64,000 nt of DNA from assembly GCA_025057615.1 (NCBI GenBank), contig JANXBF010000002.1, positions 1 through 64,000 on the forward strand, in the 5' to 3' direction. This document shows, piece after piece, positions 19,402-28,826 of this stretch (within the stretch, counting starts at the first letter, position 1; the number at the start of each line of letters is the position of its first letter). This stretch comes from Candidatus Calescibacterium sp. Lineage in GTDB: Bacteria; DRYD01. The notes below the pieces were generated by a model. The model made no database searches. It worked only from the letters and a program-made list of their open reading frames with translations, and had not been told where the DNA came from. The position numbers were made by a program, and so were the translations under genes.

Positions 19402-20247
19402 ATGCTATTTTTAATTGATACTTATAGTATTCTGTATCGTCTTTTTTTTGCTCTACCTAAGCTTTCTTATAATGGTATTCAGCTTAATTCAATATATGGA
19501 ATATCAAAGTTAATGATAAAATTGACTAAACAATATAGACCGAAATATTTGGCTTTCTGTATAGATAAAGGTAGATCTAATCGCAATGAAGTAATTAAAG
19601 AATACAAAATGAATAGGAAGCCAACATTGGATGAGTTCAAACAGCAGATACCTATATTTTATGAATTTGCAAACTCTGCGGGATTCATGGTTTATGGTAT
19701 TGATAATCTGGAAGCCGATGATGTTATTTTTACTCTAACTCGGATTTTTAAAAACCAATCTGAAATTTACGTTCTTACTGGAGATAAAGATTTACTACAA
19801 GTTATAGACGACAATGTTAATGTTTTACTAATGAAAAAGGGGATAACGGATATCGATTTTTTCAATTACATCAATTTTGAAAAGGAGTTTGGATTTTGTA
19901 GTAAGTTTTATCCTTATTACAAAGCACTTGTTGGAGACCCTTCGGATAATATAAAAGGAGTAAAGGGTATTGGACCTAAAAAAGCAACTCAAATATTGAA
20001 AAATATCCAATCATTGGAAGAAATATACAAACATTTGAGCCCATCCGAGACTAAAATTTTCAATGATAATCTTTCTGTAATTATACTTAAAGATTATTCT
20101 AAAAATTTGAAAATCGAAATAAATCTGGATGATCTTAAAGTTGTATATGATTGGTACAAAAATGAAGAGTTTGTTAAATTTCTGAAGAATTACTCGTTTG
20201 TGAGTATTTTGAATGAAGTGGAGGATAAACAGTTAAAATTATTCTGA
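19402..20247 (+). CDS. Stand-alone 5'-3' exonuclease (Pol I N-terminal/FEN-like)
   Basis: LFLIDTYSILYRLFFA, CIDKGRSNRNEVIKEYKMNRKP, LEADDVI, VLTGDKDLLQVI, LVGDPSDNIKGVKGIGPKKA. Confidence 0.92.
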   Translation: MLFLIDTYSILYRLFFALPKLSYNGIQLNSIYGISKLMIKLTKQYRPKYLAFCIDKGRSNRNEVIKEYKMNRKPTLDEFKQQIPIFYEFANSAGFMVYGIDNLEADDVIFTLTRIFKNQSEIYVLTGDKDLLQVIDDNVNVLLMKKGITDIDFFNYINFEKEFGFCSKFYPYYKALVGDPSDNIKGVKGIGPKKATQILKNIQSLEEIYKHLSPSETKIFNDNLSVIILKDYSKNLKIEINLDDLKVVYDWYKNEEFVKFLKNYSFVSILNEVEDKQLKLF

Positions 20248-20261
20248 TGAGGAGATTTTTG

Positions 20262-20350
20262 GGAGGGATGGCTGAGCGGTCTAAGGCGGCGGTCTCGAAA
20301 ACCGTTGTGGGATTTTATTCCCACCGGGGGTTCGAATCCCCCTCCCTCCT
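20262..20350 (+). tRNA. tRNA-Ser (anticodon CGA)
   Basis: Acceptor GGAGGGA/TCCCTCC, long variable arm, T-arm GGGGGTTCGAATCCCCC, anticodon loop CTCGAAA; no encoded CCA. Confidence 0.95.
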
Positions 20351-20359
20351 TAGATTCTG

Positions 20360-21619
20360 ATGGATATAATTGAGATAAAGAAAATAATTTCTGAGTGGAA
20401 TCAATCTATATCTAAACCCGATAATTATAAAATGATAAAAACCATTCGTGAAATAATAGGTGTTTATTCTAAATTGGATGAAAAACAAAAAGAATTATTT
20501 ATTTTTAATTTTAAGCCTATTCAGAAAAAAATATTTGATAATATATATTCTAATGATCCTTTGTTGAGAAGGTCTGTTGTTAATCTTGCCATTTCTCTTA
20601 ATACTAATGAATTGATAGCAGACGTTATAAAATATCTGAAAGTTGAGAAGGATTACGAGAATATAATGGTTTATTTGAAATATATAGATAAATTTAAGGT
20701 TGTGGGTTTTATAGAAAACTTGTTTGGCTTCGCTAAACAGGTTGACCTTCCATTGATTATCAGGTTTAAGACTTTTTCTATTATATTTTCATTAGCAATA
20801 AATTATAAAAATAATTCTCTTATTTTAGACCATTTTTTTTCAATGTTAAATGAGTTAGTGAGAAACCAAAATTTTAATTACTCTGTTTTATCGTTATTTT
20901 TAAAAAACTTGATTAATGATCTTTTAGTTTATTATAGAGGGGATGATGTTCCAAAAGTTGTTTCTATTTTTTCTGACTTCTATAACAGTCTTTTCTTCAA
21001 AATATTTGATTTTATCAGGTATTTTTTGGTTAGAGTTGATAATGAGGAAAAATCGGAAATTTTGGTTTTGGCCTTTATTTTAATTTTTCTAATATCTGTA
21101 ACATTAGATAAGATAGGATACTTTTCTGATGAAAAGAATATTTCTGGTGTTAAGGGGTTATTGTACAAGGATTTAGATTTGGTTTCCTTTTTAAAACAGA
21201 TAGTCCTTGAGCTAAAAAACAAAACTTACTTTTTTTTATTTTTTAGTAATTTCTTGAAGGATTACGGTCTTTTGAATGAGTTGAAGAAAATTTTGGATAC
21301 AGATCAAAGTTTTACTGAAATTCTTGTTAGTTTACTTTCTAATGATAATGAAAAGTTGAATTATCAAATTTTGAGTTTAATTTCTGAATTTGATTTGACA
21401 ATTGGACATAATGGATTGAAAAAAATAGCCGATTTTGCTAAAAATAGTTTTAATGAAAATATTGTTTATACTTGTCTGGAAATATTTGATAAAAATGGAT
21501 ATTATGAAGATATTTTTTATTTTGCGAAATATTCAAGTTCTTACGGTGAAAGGATTAAAATTAAGATTAAGGAATTGTTAAAAAAAATGACGAAAGGAAA
21601 AACTGAGGATGAAGGATAG
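20360..21619 (+). CDS. Hypothetical helical-repeat protein
   Basis: 419-aa ORF, all-alpha composition with HEAT-like repeats; start 9 nt after tRNA-Ser. Confidence 0.65.
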   Translation: MDIIEIKKIISEWNQSISKPDNYKMIKTIREIIGVYSKLDEKQKELFIFNFKPIQKKIFDNIYSNDPLLRRSVVNLAISLNTNELIADVIKYLKVEKDYENIMVYLKYIDKFKVVGFIENLFGFAKQVDLPLIIRFKTFSIIFSLAINYKNNSLILDHFFSMLNELVRNQNFNYSVLSLFLKNLINDLLVYYRGDDVPKVVSIFSDFYNSLFFKIFDFIRYFLVRVDNEEKSEILVLAFILIFLISVTLDKIGYFSDEKNISGVKGLLYKDLDLVSFLKQIVLELKNKTYFFLFFSNFLKDYGLLNELKKILDTDQSFTEILVSLLSNDNEKLNYQILSLISEFDLTIGHNGLKKIADFAKNSFNENIVYTCLEIFDKNGYYEDIFYFAKYSSSYGERIKIKIKELLKKMTKGKTEDEG

Positions 21620-22208
21620 GTTAACAATTTTTGTTGGTCTGGGAAACCCTGGAAAACAATACAAAAATACACGTCATAATGTTGGTTTTATTGTCTTGGA
21701 GAATTTTTTAGAGAATTTGCGTGATCTTTCGGAAATAAGGAAAGATTATAAATTTAATAGTATTATAAATGAGTTTATTTTATTTGACTCTAAAGTTGTT
21801 TGTGTTTTTCCCTTAACTTATATGAATTTAGCTGGTATAGCAGTAAAACAGATAATCAATTATTATAAAGTTAATGATTTAAGGAATAGCCTTGTAGTTA
21901 TCAATGATGATATGGATGTTGATTTGGGTTATTTTAAGTTGCGGATTAATGGAGGTGATGGTGGACATAATGGGGTTAGATCTATTATTGATCATATAGG
22001 TAAGGATTTTTGTCGTATAAAGGTTGGAATATCTAGACCCGCTGATAAAAATTATAAAGAGTATGTGCTTCAAAATTTCTCTGATGAAGAAATTATTAGG
22101 ATCAAAGAAATATTACCTACTTTGTCTTTGGTATTAAAAAATATTATAAAAGAGGGTTTTGTTTTAACGATGTCTAAAGTAGGAACATTCTTGATAAAAA
22201 AAAATTGA
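21609..22208 (+). CDS. pth: Peptidyl-tRNA hydrolase
   Basis: FVGLGNPGKQYKNTRHNVGF, PLTYMNLAG, NDDMDVDLGYFKLRINGGDGGHNGVRSI. Confidence 0.96.
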   Translation: MKDRLTIFVGLGNPGKQYKNTRHNVGFIVLENFLENLRDLSEIRKDYKFNSIINEFILFDSKVVCVFPLTYMNLAGIAVKQIINYYKVNDLRNSLVVINDDMDVDLGYFKLRINGGDGGHNGVRSIIDHIGKDFCRIKVGISRPADKNYKEYVLQNFSDEEIIRIKEILPTLSLVLKNIIKEGFVLTMSKVGTFLIKKN

Positions 22209-22227
22209 TTGAAAGGGGTTTTTATCT

Positions 22228-23583
22228 ATGGATAAGCAAAAATTTTATGAAATAGCTACGAAGAGGCTAATACCTCATTTTGCATTGTGGAAAGAAATAG
22301 AAAAATATGGACCAAGAATAATTTCTCGTGCTAAAGGAGTGTATCTTTGGGATATTGATGGGAACAAATATGTTGATGCAATGTCTATTCTTTGGGTTGT
22401 TAACGTTGGACATGGAAGAAGAGAAATTATAGATGCTATGAGGGAGCAAATGGAGAAGATAAATTATGTTTCTCTTTTTGGGGGTTATCATCATGAAAAA
22501 GCTCTTGAGTTGGCTGACTTGATTTGTTCAATCTTGCCCGTTGAATCAGTGTTTTTTTCTAATAGTGGTAGTGAAGCCATAGAAACTGCTATAAAGTTAG
22601 CAAGGCAGTATCATCACATTGTTGGTAACTCTCAGAAATACAAGATTGTTGGAAGATGGCATTCTTATCATGGGGTTACTTATGGTGCATTGAGTGTTTC
22701 TGGTATAAGACAGAATAGGAATTTTTTTGAGCCTTTGGTTCCAGGTTTTATTCATTTTGAGGTGCCTTATTGCTACAGATGTCCTTTTAATCAACGTTTT
22801 CCTGAGTGCGGGTTAAGGTGTGCAGATGATTTTGAGAGATTGGTTGAGAATGAAGGACCTAAGACCATTGCTGCTGTCATTGTTGAGCCTATTATGTCAG
22901 CTTTGGGTTCTGTTTATCCTCCTGATATTAAAAGATATTATTCTAAAATAAGGGAAATTTGTGATAAATATGATATTCTCTTAATATTTGATGAGGTTAA
23001 TAATGGTTTTGGTAGAACGGGTAGATTTTTTGCTTATGAACATACTGGAGTTATTCCTGATATGTTTGTATTTGGAAAAGGAATAACAAGTGGTTATGCT
23101 CCGTTAGGTGCTACTGCTGTTAGTAAAAAAATAAGTGATGTTTTTAAGGATTGGATGTTTGTTCATGGGTTTACTTTTGGGGGACATCCGGTATCCTCAG
23201 CTGCTTCTATAGAAAATATAAAAATAATACAGAATGAGAGGTTATATGATAATGCGCGTGTTATGGGTGAGTATCTCCATCAAAGGTTACAGGAGTTGTA
23301 TGAGTTTGATATTGTTGGTGATGTAAGGGGTATAGGTTTACATTGGTCTATTGAATATGTGGATGATAAGAAGACAAAGAAAAGTATTCCTTCTAAATTC
23401 TGGGTTGCTTCCAAAATTGAGAAAGAGCTTTTGAAGAATGGAGTATATTTAGCTCGTGCTTCTGTGGATAGAACCTATATTGCGCCTCCTTTGATTATTA
23501 ACAAAGAAGAAATAGACTATATAGTAGAGGCTTTAAAGAAATCTATTTATGCTGTTCAAAAGGAATACAAATCGGCTGTATAG
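22228..23583 (+). CDS. Class III PLP-dependent aminotransferase
   Basis: FFSNSGSEAIETAIKLARQYH, IFDEVNNGFGRTGRFFAYE, FGKGITSGYAPLGA; Cys cluster YCYRCPFNQRFPECGLRC. Confidence 0.92.
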   Translation: MDKQKFYEIATKRLIPHFALWKEIEKYGPRIISRAKGVYLWDIDGNKYVDAMSILWVVNVGHGRREIIDAMREQMEKINYVSLFGGYHHEKALELADLICSILPVESVFFSNSGSEAIETAIKLARQYHHIVGNSQKYKIVGRWHSYHGVTYGALSVSGIRQNRNFFEPLVPGFIHFEVPYCYRCPFNQRFPECGLRCADDFERLVENEGPKTIAAVIVEPIMSALGSVYPPDIKRYYSKIREICDKYDILLIFDEVNNGFGRTGRFFAYEHTGVIPDMFVFGKGITSGYAPLGATAVSKKISDVFKDWMFVHGFTFGGHPVSSAASIENIKIIQNERLYDNARVMGEYLHQRLQELYEFDIVGDVRGIGLHWSIEYVDDKKTKKSIPSKFWVASKIEKELLKNGVYLARASVDRTYIAPPLIINKEEIDYIVEALKKSIYAVQKEYKSAV

Positions 23584-23619
23584 AGGGTTTAGGAATTTTT
23601 TATTGAATATTATTTTTGT

Positions 23620-23691
23620 GCCGGTGTAGCTCAGTGGCAGAGCAGGTGATTTGTAATCACCAGGTCAGGGGTTCAAATCCCCTCACCGGCT
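23620..23691 (+). tRNA. tRNA-Thr (anticodon TGT)
   Basis: Cloverleaf GCCGGTG...CACCGGC, anticodon loop TTTGTAA, T-loop GGTTCAAATCC. Confidence 0.96.
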
Positions 23692-23703
23692 TAAATTCCA
23701 ACT

Positions 23704-24831
23704 ATGTCTAAAAGTGAGGTCATTTTCAATGAGCTCTTAAGAGCAATGGTTGCCAATAGAGCTTCTGACCTCTATATTAAACCTTTACATAGTCCTATTT
23801 TTAGAATAGAAGGGGAGCTTTATCCTGTTAAGATAGATGATATATTACCGAATTTTACAGAGGATATATTGGACCTTGTTGCCACTCCAAGTCAAAAGAA
23901 ATCATTTGAGACCTCTCCTGAGCTCAATTTGATGTATTCTGTACCTGACGTAAGGGACAGGTATAGGATTAATTTCTATAAAAATAAAGGATATATTTCT
24001 TTGGTTGTTAGGAGGATAAATTCTGTTATCCCGACTATTGAAGAATTAAATTTACCTTCTATATTGAAAAAGTTTGTTCTTTATAAAAGGGGATTGGTTA
24101 TAGTTTCTGGTGCTACCGGAACAGGTAAGTCAACAACTTTGGCTTCCATGCTTGATTTTGTTAATCAGAATTATAGAAAACATATAGTTACAATAGAAGA
24201 TCCAATTGAATTTATAATAGAGGATAAGAAATCCTATATTTCACAAAGAGAAGTTGGGATAGATACCAATAGTTTTTCTGATGCTTTGAAAAGTGTTGTT
24301 AGACAGACACCTGATATAATAATGGTTGGAGAGACAAGAGACAAAATAACTGCATCAAGTATCCTTCAGTTATCTGAGACCGGGCATTTGATATTGACAA
24401 CTCTGCACTCTCCAAATACCGTACAGGCTATAATTAGGATATTACAGTTTTTTGAACAATCTGAACATAGAGAAATTGTCAATTACTTAGCTTCCAATCT
24501 TATAGCTGTTGTTAGTCAGAGACTTATCCCTCGAATTGATAAGAAGGGAAGAGTTCCAGTTGCTGAAGTTTTGATAATAAATGCAAGAATGCAGGAATTG
24601 TTGATGGATATGGAGTTTAAACGAATGAAATCAGAAATAGATAGTTTTTTGACTGATGGTATGCAGTCTTTTGATATTTCATTAATAAGACTCTATGCTA
24701 AGGGATTAATTAGCTTAGAGACTGCTCTGGAATATGCTGAAGTTCCACATGATTTACAGTTAAAAATAAGAACTTGGGGTGTAAAACCAGGTGGAGAGTT
24801 GCCTGAAAATCTCGAAGCACTATCTGAATAA
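23704..24831 (+). CDS. pilT: PilT/PilU-type twitching motility ATPase
   Basis: Walker A SGATGTGKSTT, TIEDPIEF, RQTPDIIMVGETRD, TGHLILTTLHSPN. Confidence 0.92.
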   Translation: MSKSEVIFNELLRAMVANRASDLYIKPLHSPIFRIEGELYPVKIDDILPNFTEDILDLVATPSQKKSFETSPELNLMYSVPDVRDRYRINFYKNKGYISLVVRRINSVIPTIEELNLPSILKKFVLYKRGLVIVSGATGTGKSTTLASMLDFVNQNYRKHIVTIEDPIEFIIEDKKSYISQREVGIDTNSFSDALKSVVRQTPDIIMVGETRDKITASSILQLSETGHLILTTLHSPNTVQAIIRILQFFEQSEHREIVNYLASNLIAVVSQRLIPRIDKKGRVPVAEVLIINARMQELLMDMEFKRMKSEIDSFLTDGMQSFDISLIRLYAKGLISLETALEYAEVPHDLQLKIRTWGVKPGGELPENLEALSE

Positions 24832-24881
24832 AGGAAAAAGATGATATTTGGTGTATTAAAAAATAGGAGGTAGAAGTTTGT

Positions 24882-25076
24882 ATGTCAAGAGTATGTTATC
24901 TTTCAGGTAAGAAAACTGTTACCGGTTTTGCTGTTAGTCATTCAAACAGACATACGAAAAGAAAATGGAAAGTAAATTTGAGAAAAGTTAGGGTTGGAGA
25001 TAAGGTTATTAAAGTTTCAGCCAAATACTTGAGAAAGTTTGGTGTTATTCTTAAATCTGGAAATATGAATATCTAA
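24882..25076 (+). CDS. rpmB: 50S ribosomal protein L28
   Basis: MSRVCYLSGKKTVTGFAVSHSNRHTKRKWKVNL; strong SD TAGGAGGT upstream. Confidence 0.95.
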   Translation: MSRVCYLSGKKTVTGFAVSHSNRHTKRKWKVNLRKVRVGDKVIKVSAKYLRKFGVILKSGNMNI

Positions 25077-25100
25077 AATTTTAAAAGAGAGGGAGATAAT

Positions 25101-25415
25101 ATGTTGGCAATTGTTGAAATAAAAGGACATCAATATACTGTTAAGGATGGTCAAGTAATAACAACAGAAAAAATAGATGAAGAGCCTGGTAAAGAAATAG
25201 AAATAAAAAATGTTCTTTTACATTATGATGGTAAAGAACTGAAATTGGGAAAACCATATTTAGACCCCAGTAGTTTGAATATTAATTTAAGAGGTAAAAT
25301 TTTGAGACATTTTAAAGGACCTAAAATAATTGATTTTAAATATACACCTAAAAAGAGATATAGAAAAAAAAGAGGACATAGACAAGAATTAACGGAACTA
25401 CAAATATTGTTTTGA
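25101..25415 (+). CDS. rplU: 50S ribosomal protein L21
   Basis: MLAIVEIKGHQYTVKDGQ...KIIDFKYTPKKRYRKKRGHRQELTELQI. Confidence 0.95.
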   Translation: MLAIVEIKGHQYTVKDGQVITTEKIDEEPGKEIEIKNVLLHYDGKELKLGKPYLDPSSLNINLRGKILRHFKGPKIIDFKYTPKKRYRKKRGHRQELTELQILF

Positions 25416-25555
25416 TTTTTTGTAATATTAGTTCTCTTTTGTAGTGATTATATTCTTTCCATGCAGATCGCCATGTTAATTTGGTTTGTCTCTAATTCAT
25501 ATATAAAGGGATAAATATCTGTTGTGTAGTATTATATTGAGTAGGGTAGAATTAT

Positions 25556-25629
25556 GGTGGGTGTAGCTCAGCGGTTAGAGCAGTGGACTGTGGATCCACG
25601 GGTCGGGGGTTCAAGTCCCCTCACCCACC
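25556..25629 (+). tRNA. tRNA-His (anticodon GTG)
   Basis: G-1 opposite C73, acceptor GTGGGTG/CACCCAC, anticodon loop CTGTGGA. Confidence 0.95.
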
Positions 25630-25640
25630 CCAAGTAAAAA

Positions 25641-26969
25641 ATGTCAATAAAAGTTACTCAAATACCGGGACCAAAGGTTGAAGAAATAGCAAGAGAAGAA
25701 AGAGAATTATTAGCCACATCAACTAAATGTTGGGATACTCCAGCAGGTCCTGTTGAGGCCAAGGGAATATACTTTAGAGATAAAGATGGTAATGTTTTGA
25801 TGGATTGGACAAATGGAATGGTTGTTATCTTGGGTCATAATCATCCTAGATGGAATGAATCTGTAATAGACCAGATAAATAAATTTGTTTATTTCAATGG
25901 TCCAGATTTTGTTTATGATGTTCAGAAAGAGGCTGCAAAGATTCTTACCCAGATAACTCCAGGTAACTGGAAAAAGAAAGTTTTCTTTTGTAACTCAGGT
26001 ACTGAAGCTAATGAAGCCGCTATGAAACTTGCCAGAATATCTCAGAAAAAGAACTTAATTATAGGTTTTCTTGGAGCATTTCATGGCAGAACTCAAGGTT
26101 CCCTATCTGTTACAGCTAGTAAGAGTGTTCAGAGAAAAGGTTATACTTCTTACTTAAATAACTCTTTTTCTGTTCCTTATCCTTATTGTTATAGATGTTG
26201 GTATAATATGACCTATCCTTCGTGTGATCTTTATTGTATTAGAGTAATAGAGAGATATTTTCAGCATAATTTACCTCCTGATGATGTTGCTGCTTTTATA
26301 TTTGAGCCTGTTCAAGGAGAAGGTGGATACATTGTTCCTCCACAGGAATCGTTTAAATTGTTGAAATCGATATTGGATAAGTATGGAATTTTAATGATAG
26401 CGGATGAAGTTCAGACAGGTTTTGGAAAAAGTGGTTACATGTTTGCTTCTTCATACTTTGGAGTAGAACCAGATATAATCACTATCGCCAAAGCCATATC
26501 GAACGGTCTTCCCATGGGTGCAACAGTTTTCAGGGCTTCATTGGATTTTAAAGAGCAGGGGATGCACTCCAACACTTTTGGTGGAAATCCCTTATCCTGT
26601 AGATCTCTTATAGAAGTCTATAATATCATACAAGAAGAAAGTTTGTTAAAAAGAGTTGTGGATATGGGAAATTACTTCAAACAGAAGTTGTATGAACTTA
26701 TGGAAAACAGCAGAACCATAGGTGATGTTAGAGTTTTGGGTATGTTAATTGGTATAGAGTTTGTTAAGGATAGAAGTACCAAGGAACCTGCTAAGGAAAT
26801 AAGAGATTTTGTGGTAAAAAGAGCATATGAAAAAGGGCTGTTACTTTTATCTTGTGGGCAATCTGTAATTAGAATAACTGCTTCTTATATTATTACTCAA
26901 CAGGAAATAGATGAGGGTATTAGAATAATTAAAGAGGCGGTTGAGGAGGCTGAAAAGCTATTTTTATAA
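25641..26969 (+). CDS. Class III PLP-dependent aminotransferase (GABA/acetylornithine-type)
   Basis: FFCNSGTEANEAAMKLAR, GRTQGSLSVTASK, ADEVQTGFGKSGYMFA; Cys cluster YCYRCWYNMTYPSCDLYC. Confidence 0.92.
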   Translation: MSIKVTQIPGPKVEEIAREERELLATSTKCWDTPAGPVEAKGIYFRDKDGNVLMDWTNGMVVILGHNHPRWNESVIDQINKFVYFNGPDFVYDVQKEAAKILTQITPGNWKKKVFFCNSGTEANEAAMKLARISQKKNLIIGFLGAFHGRTQGSLSVTASKSVQRKGYTSYLNNSFSVPYPYCYRCWYNMTYPSCDLYCIRVIERYFQHNLPPDDVAAFIFEPVQGEGGYIVPPQESFKLLKSILDKYGILMIADEVQTGFGKSGYMFASSYFGVEPDIITIAKAISNGLPMGATVFRASLDFKEQGMHSNTFGGNPLSCRSLIEVYNIIQEESLLKRVVDMGNYFKQKLYELMENSRTIGDVRVLGMLIGIEFVKDRSTKEPAKEIRDFVVKRAYEKGLLLLSCGQSVIRITASYIITQQEIDEGIRIIKEAVEEAEKLFL

Positions 26970-26971
26970 AA

Positions 26972-27451
26972 TTGAGGCGCTTATTAATTTTATTCGTTTT
27001 ATTATTTTCACTGACTATTTCTGTGGGTCAGGAGTTACTAAAGATTAAAAATATGACTTTATTTTATCCTTCATATTATATAAAAGTTGAGTTGTATAAT
27101 CAGTATCAGACGGTTGTTCTTCTTGATTCAAGAAATCAAAACAGGAGCTTATATGTTGAACTGTTGAGAACTGATATTAAGGATTATATAAAGCAAAACC
27201 TTTTGGATCTATATAGCCTTTATGAAGGGAAATATAAGGTGATTACAAATGAAGTTAGGAATTATAAGGGAAGAAATTTGTATGTTTTGGAGTACACTTT
27301 TGTTCAGCTTAATGAAGAGTATAAGACTGTAAAATACTTTTGGGAGTTTGAGAGTGGTTCTTATTTGGGTTTGTATTGTTTATCTCCTTTTGCTGAGTTT
27401 TCTCAAATTTATAGTGATTTTGTAAATCTTTTTCAATCAATTAAGGAGTGA
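26972..27451 (+). CDS. Exported hypothetical protein
   Basis: Signal-like N terminus (LLILFVLLFSLTISVGQ), compact ORF between the aminotransferase and gcvPB genes. Confidence 0.6.
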   Translation: MRRLLILFVLLFSLTISVGQELLKIKNMTLFYPSYYIKVELYNQYQTVVLLDSRNQNRSLYVELLRTDIKDYIKQNLLDLYSLYEGKYKVITNEVRNYKGRNLYVLEYTFVQLNEEYKTVKYFWEFESGSYLGLYCLSPFAEFSQIYSDFVNLFQSIKE

Positions 27452-27458
27452 GTATATT

Positions 27459-28826
27459 ATGACAAATTATATTGAATTTTCTAAAGAGGACGTATGTAGT
27501 TTAGAAAGGAAAGATATTGATATTCCTGATTTTTCTGAATTGGAAGTTGTAAGATATTTTACCAATTTGAGTAGGATAAATTGGGCTGTTGATGTTGGTT
27601 TTTATCCTCTGGGTTCCTGTACTATGAAGTATAATCCTAAGATTAATGATTTTATAGCCAATAAGTTTAATGATTTTCATCCTTATTTGGATGATGCTCA
27701 ACCAATTTTGGAATTATTGAAGAAGTTGGAGCATAGTATAGCTTATTTGGTTGGTTTGGATGCTGTGTCTCTTTTACCCGCTGCTGGTGCCCAAGGGGAA
27801 TATACAGCTTTACTTATTGCAAAGAAATATTTTAATACAAAATCTGAGTTGAGAGATACTGTTTTGATCCCAGACAGTGCACATGGGACCAATCCTGCTT
27901 CTGCCTCTATGGCAGGTTTCAATGTTATTACAATAAAAAGTAATAATCAGGGTCAGATAGATATTGATGATTTGAAGAATAAACTTGGTTCTCATGTTGC
28001 AGTGTTTATGATTACTAATCCTAATACTTTGGGAATTTATGAAAAAAATATAGAAGATATTACAAGGTTGTGTAGAGATTATGGGGTTTTGACTTATTAT
28101 GATGGAGCAAATTTCAATGCTATTATTGGTAAGTTAAGACCTGGGGATATGGGATTTGACATGGTTCACTTGAATTTGCACAAGACTTTTTCTACTCCTC
28201 ATGGTTCTGGAGGACCTGGTGCTGGACCTATTGCAGTTAGAGAGTTTTTGAAAAGGTTTCTCCCTGTTCCAGTGATCTCTTACAATGGTAAATACCGTTT
28301 GGATTTTGATTTGCCTGACAGTATTGGAATGATTAGAGATTTTTGGGGTAATATTGGTGTATTGGTAAGAGCTTTGGCTTATATATTATCCTATGGTAAA
28401 GATATAAGAAAAGTTTCTGAGTTTGCTGTTCTAAACGCAAATTATTTGAGAAAGAGGCTTAAAGATTATTTTGTTGATCCTTATGACCAGGAGTTTTGTG
28501 CACATGAGTTTGTCTTGTCTGCTTCAAATTATAAACCTATTAAAGCAATGGATATAGCAAAAAGAATGTTGGATTATAATGTTCATTCTCCGACAACTTA
28601 TTTTCCTCTTATTGTTGAGGAAGCTTTGATGATAGAACCGACGGAGACGGAAACTATTCATACTTTGGACCATTTTGTTGAGGTTGTGAAATCAGTTGTT
28701 AACGATATTAATACAGATCCTTCTTTACTCACAGAGGCTCCATTTAATACTCCTGTTGGTAGAGTTAATGATGCTCTTGCTTCAAGGGAACCTAAGCCTA
28801 CTAAAAAGAGTCTGAACAAAGAATAG
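27459..28826 (+). CDS. gcvPB: Glycine dehydrogenase (decarboxylating) subunit 2
   Basis: FYPLGSCTMKYNPKIN, SLLPAAGAQGEYTALLIAKKY, DSAHGTNPASASMAGF, NLHKTFSTPHGSGGPGAGPI. Confidence 0.96.
   Translation: MTNYIEFSKEDVCSLERKDIDIPDFSELEVVRYFTNLSRINWAVDVGFYPLGSCTMKYNPKINDFIANKFNDFHPYLDDAQPILELLKKLEHSIAYLVGLDAVSLLPAAGAQGEYTALLIAKKYFNTKSELRDTVLIPDSAHGTNPASASMAGFNVITIKSNNQGQIDIDDLKNKLGSHVAVFMITNPNTLGIYEKNIEDITRLCRDYGVLTYYDGANFNAIIGKLRPGDMGFDMVHLNLHKTFSTPHGSGGPGAGPIAVREFLKRFLPVPVISYNGKYRLDFDLPDSIGMIRDFWGNIGVLVRALAYILSYGKDIRKVSEFAVLNANYLRKRLKDYFVDPYDQEFCAHEFVLSASNYKPIKAMDIAKRMLDYNVHSPTTYFPLIVEEALMIEPTETETIHTLDHFVEVVKSVVNDINTDPSLLTEAPFNTPVGRVNDALASREPKPTKKSLNKE

Noticed and set aside
25385-25440. Possible terminator after rplU (GAACTACAAATATT...AATATTAGTTC)
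   Set aside because: Stem needs a 3-nt bulge and is AT-rich with no clean T tract; too weak to list.
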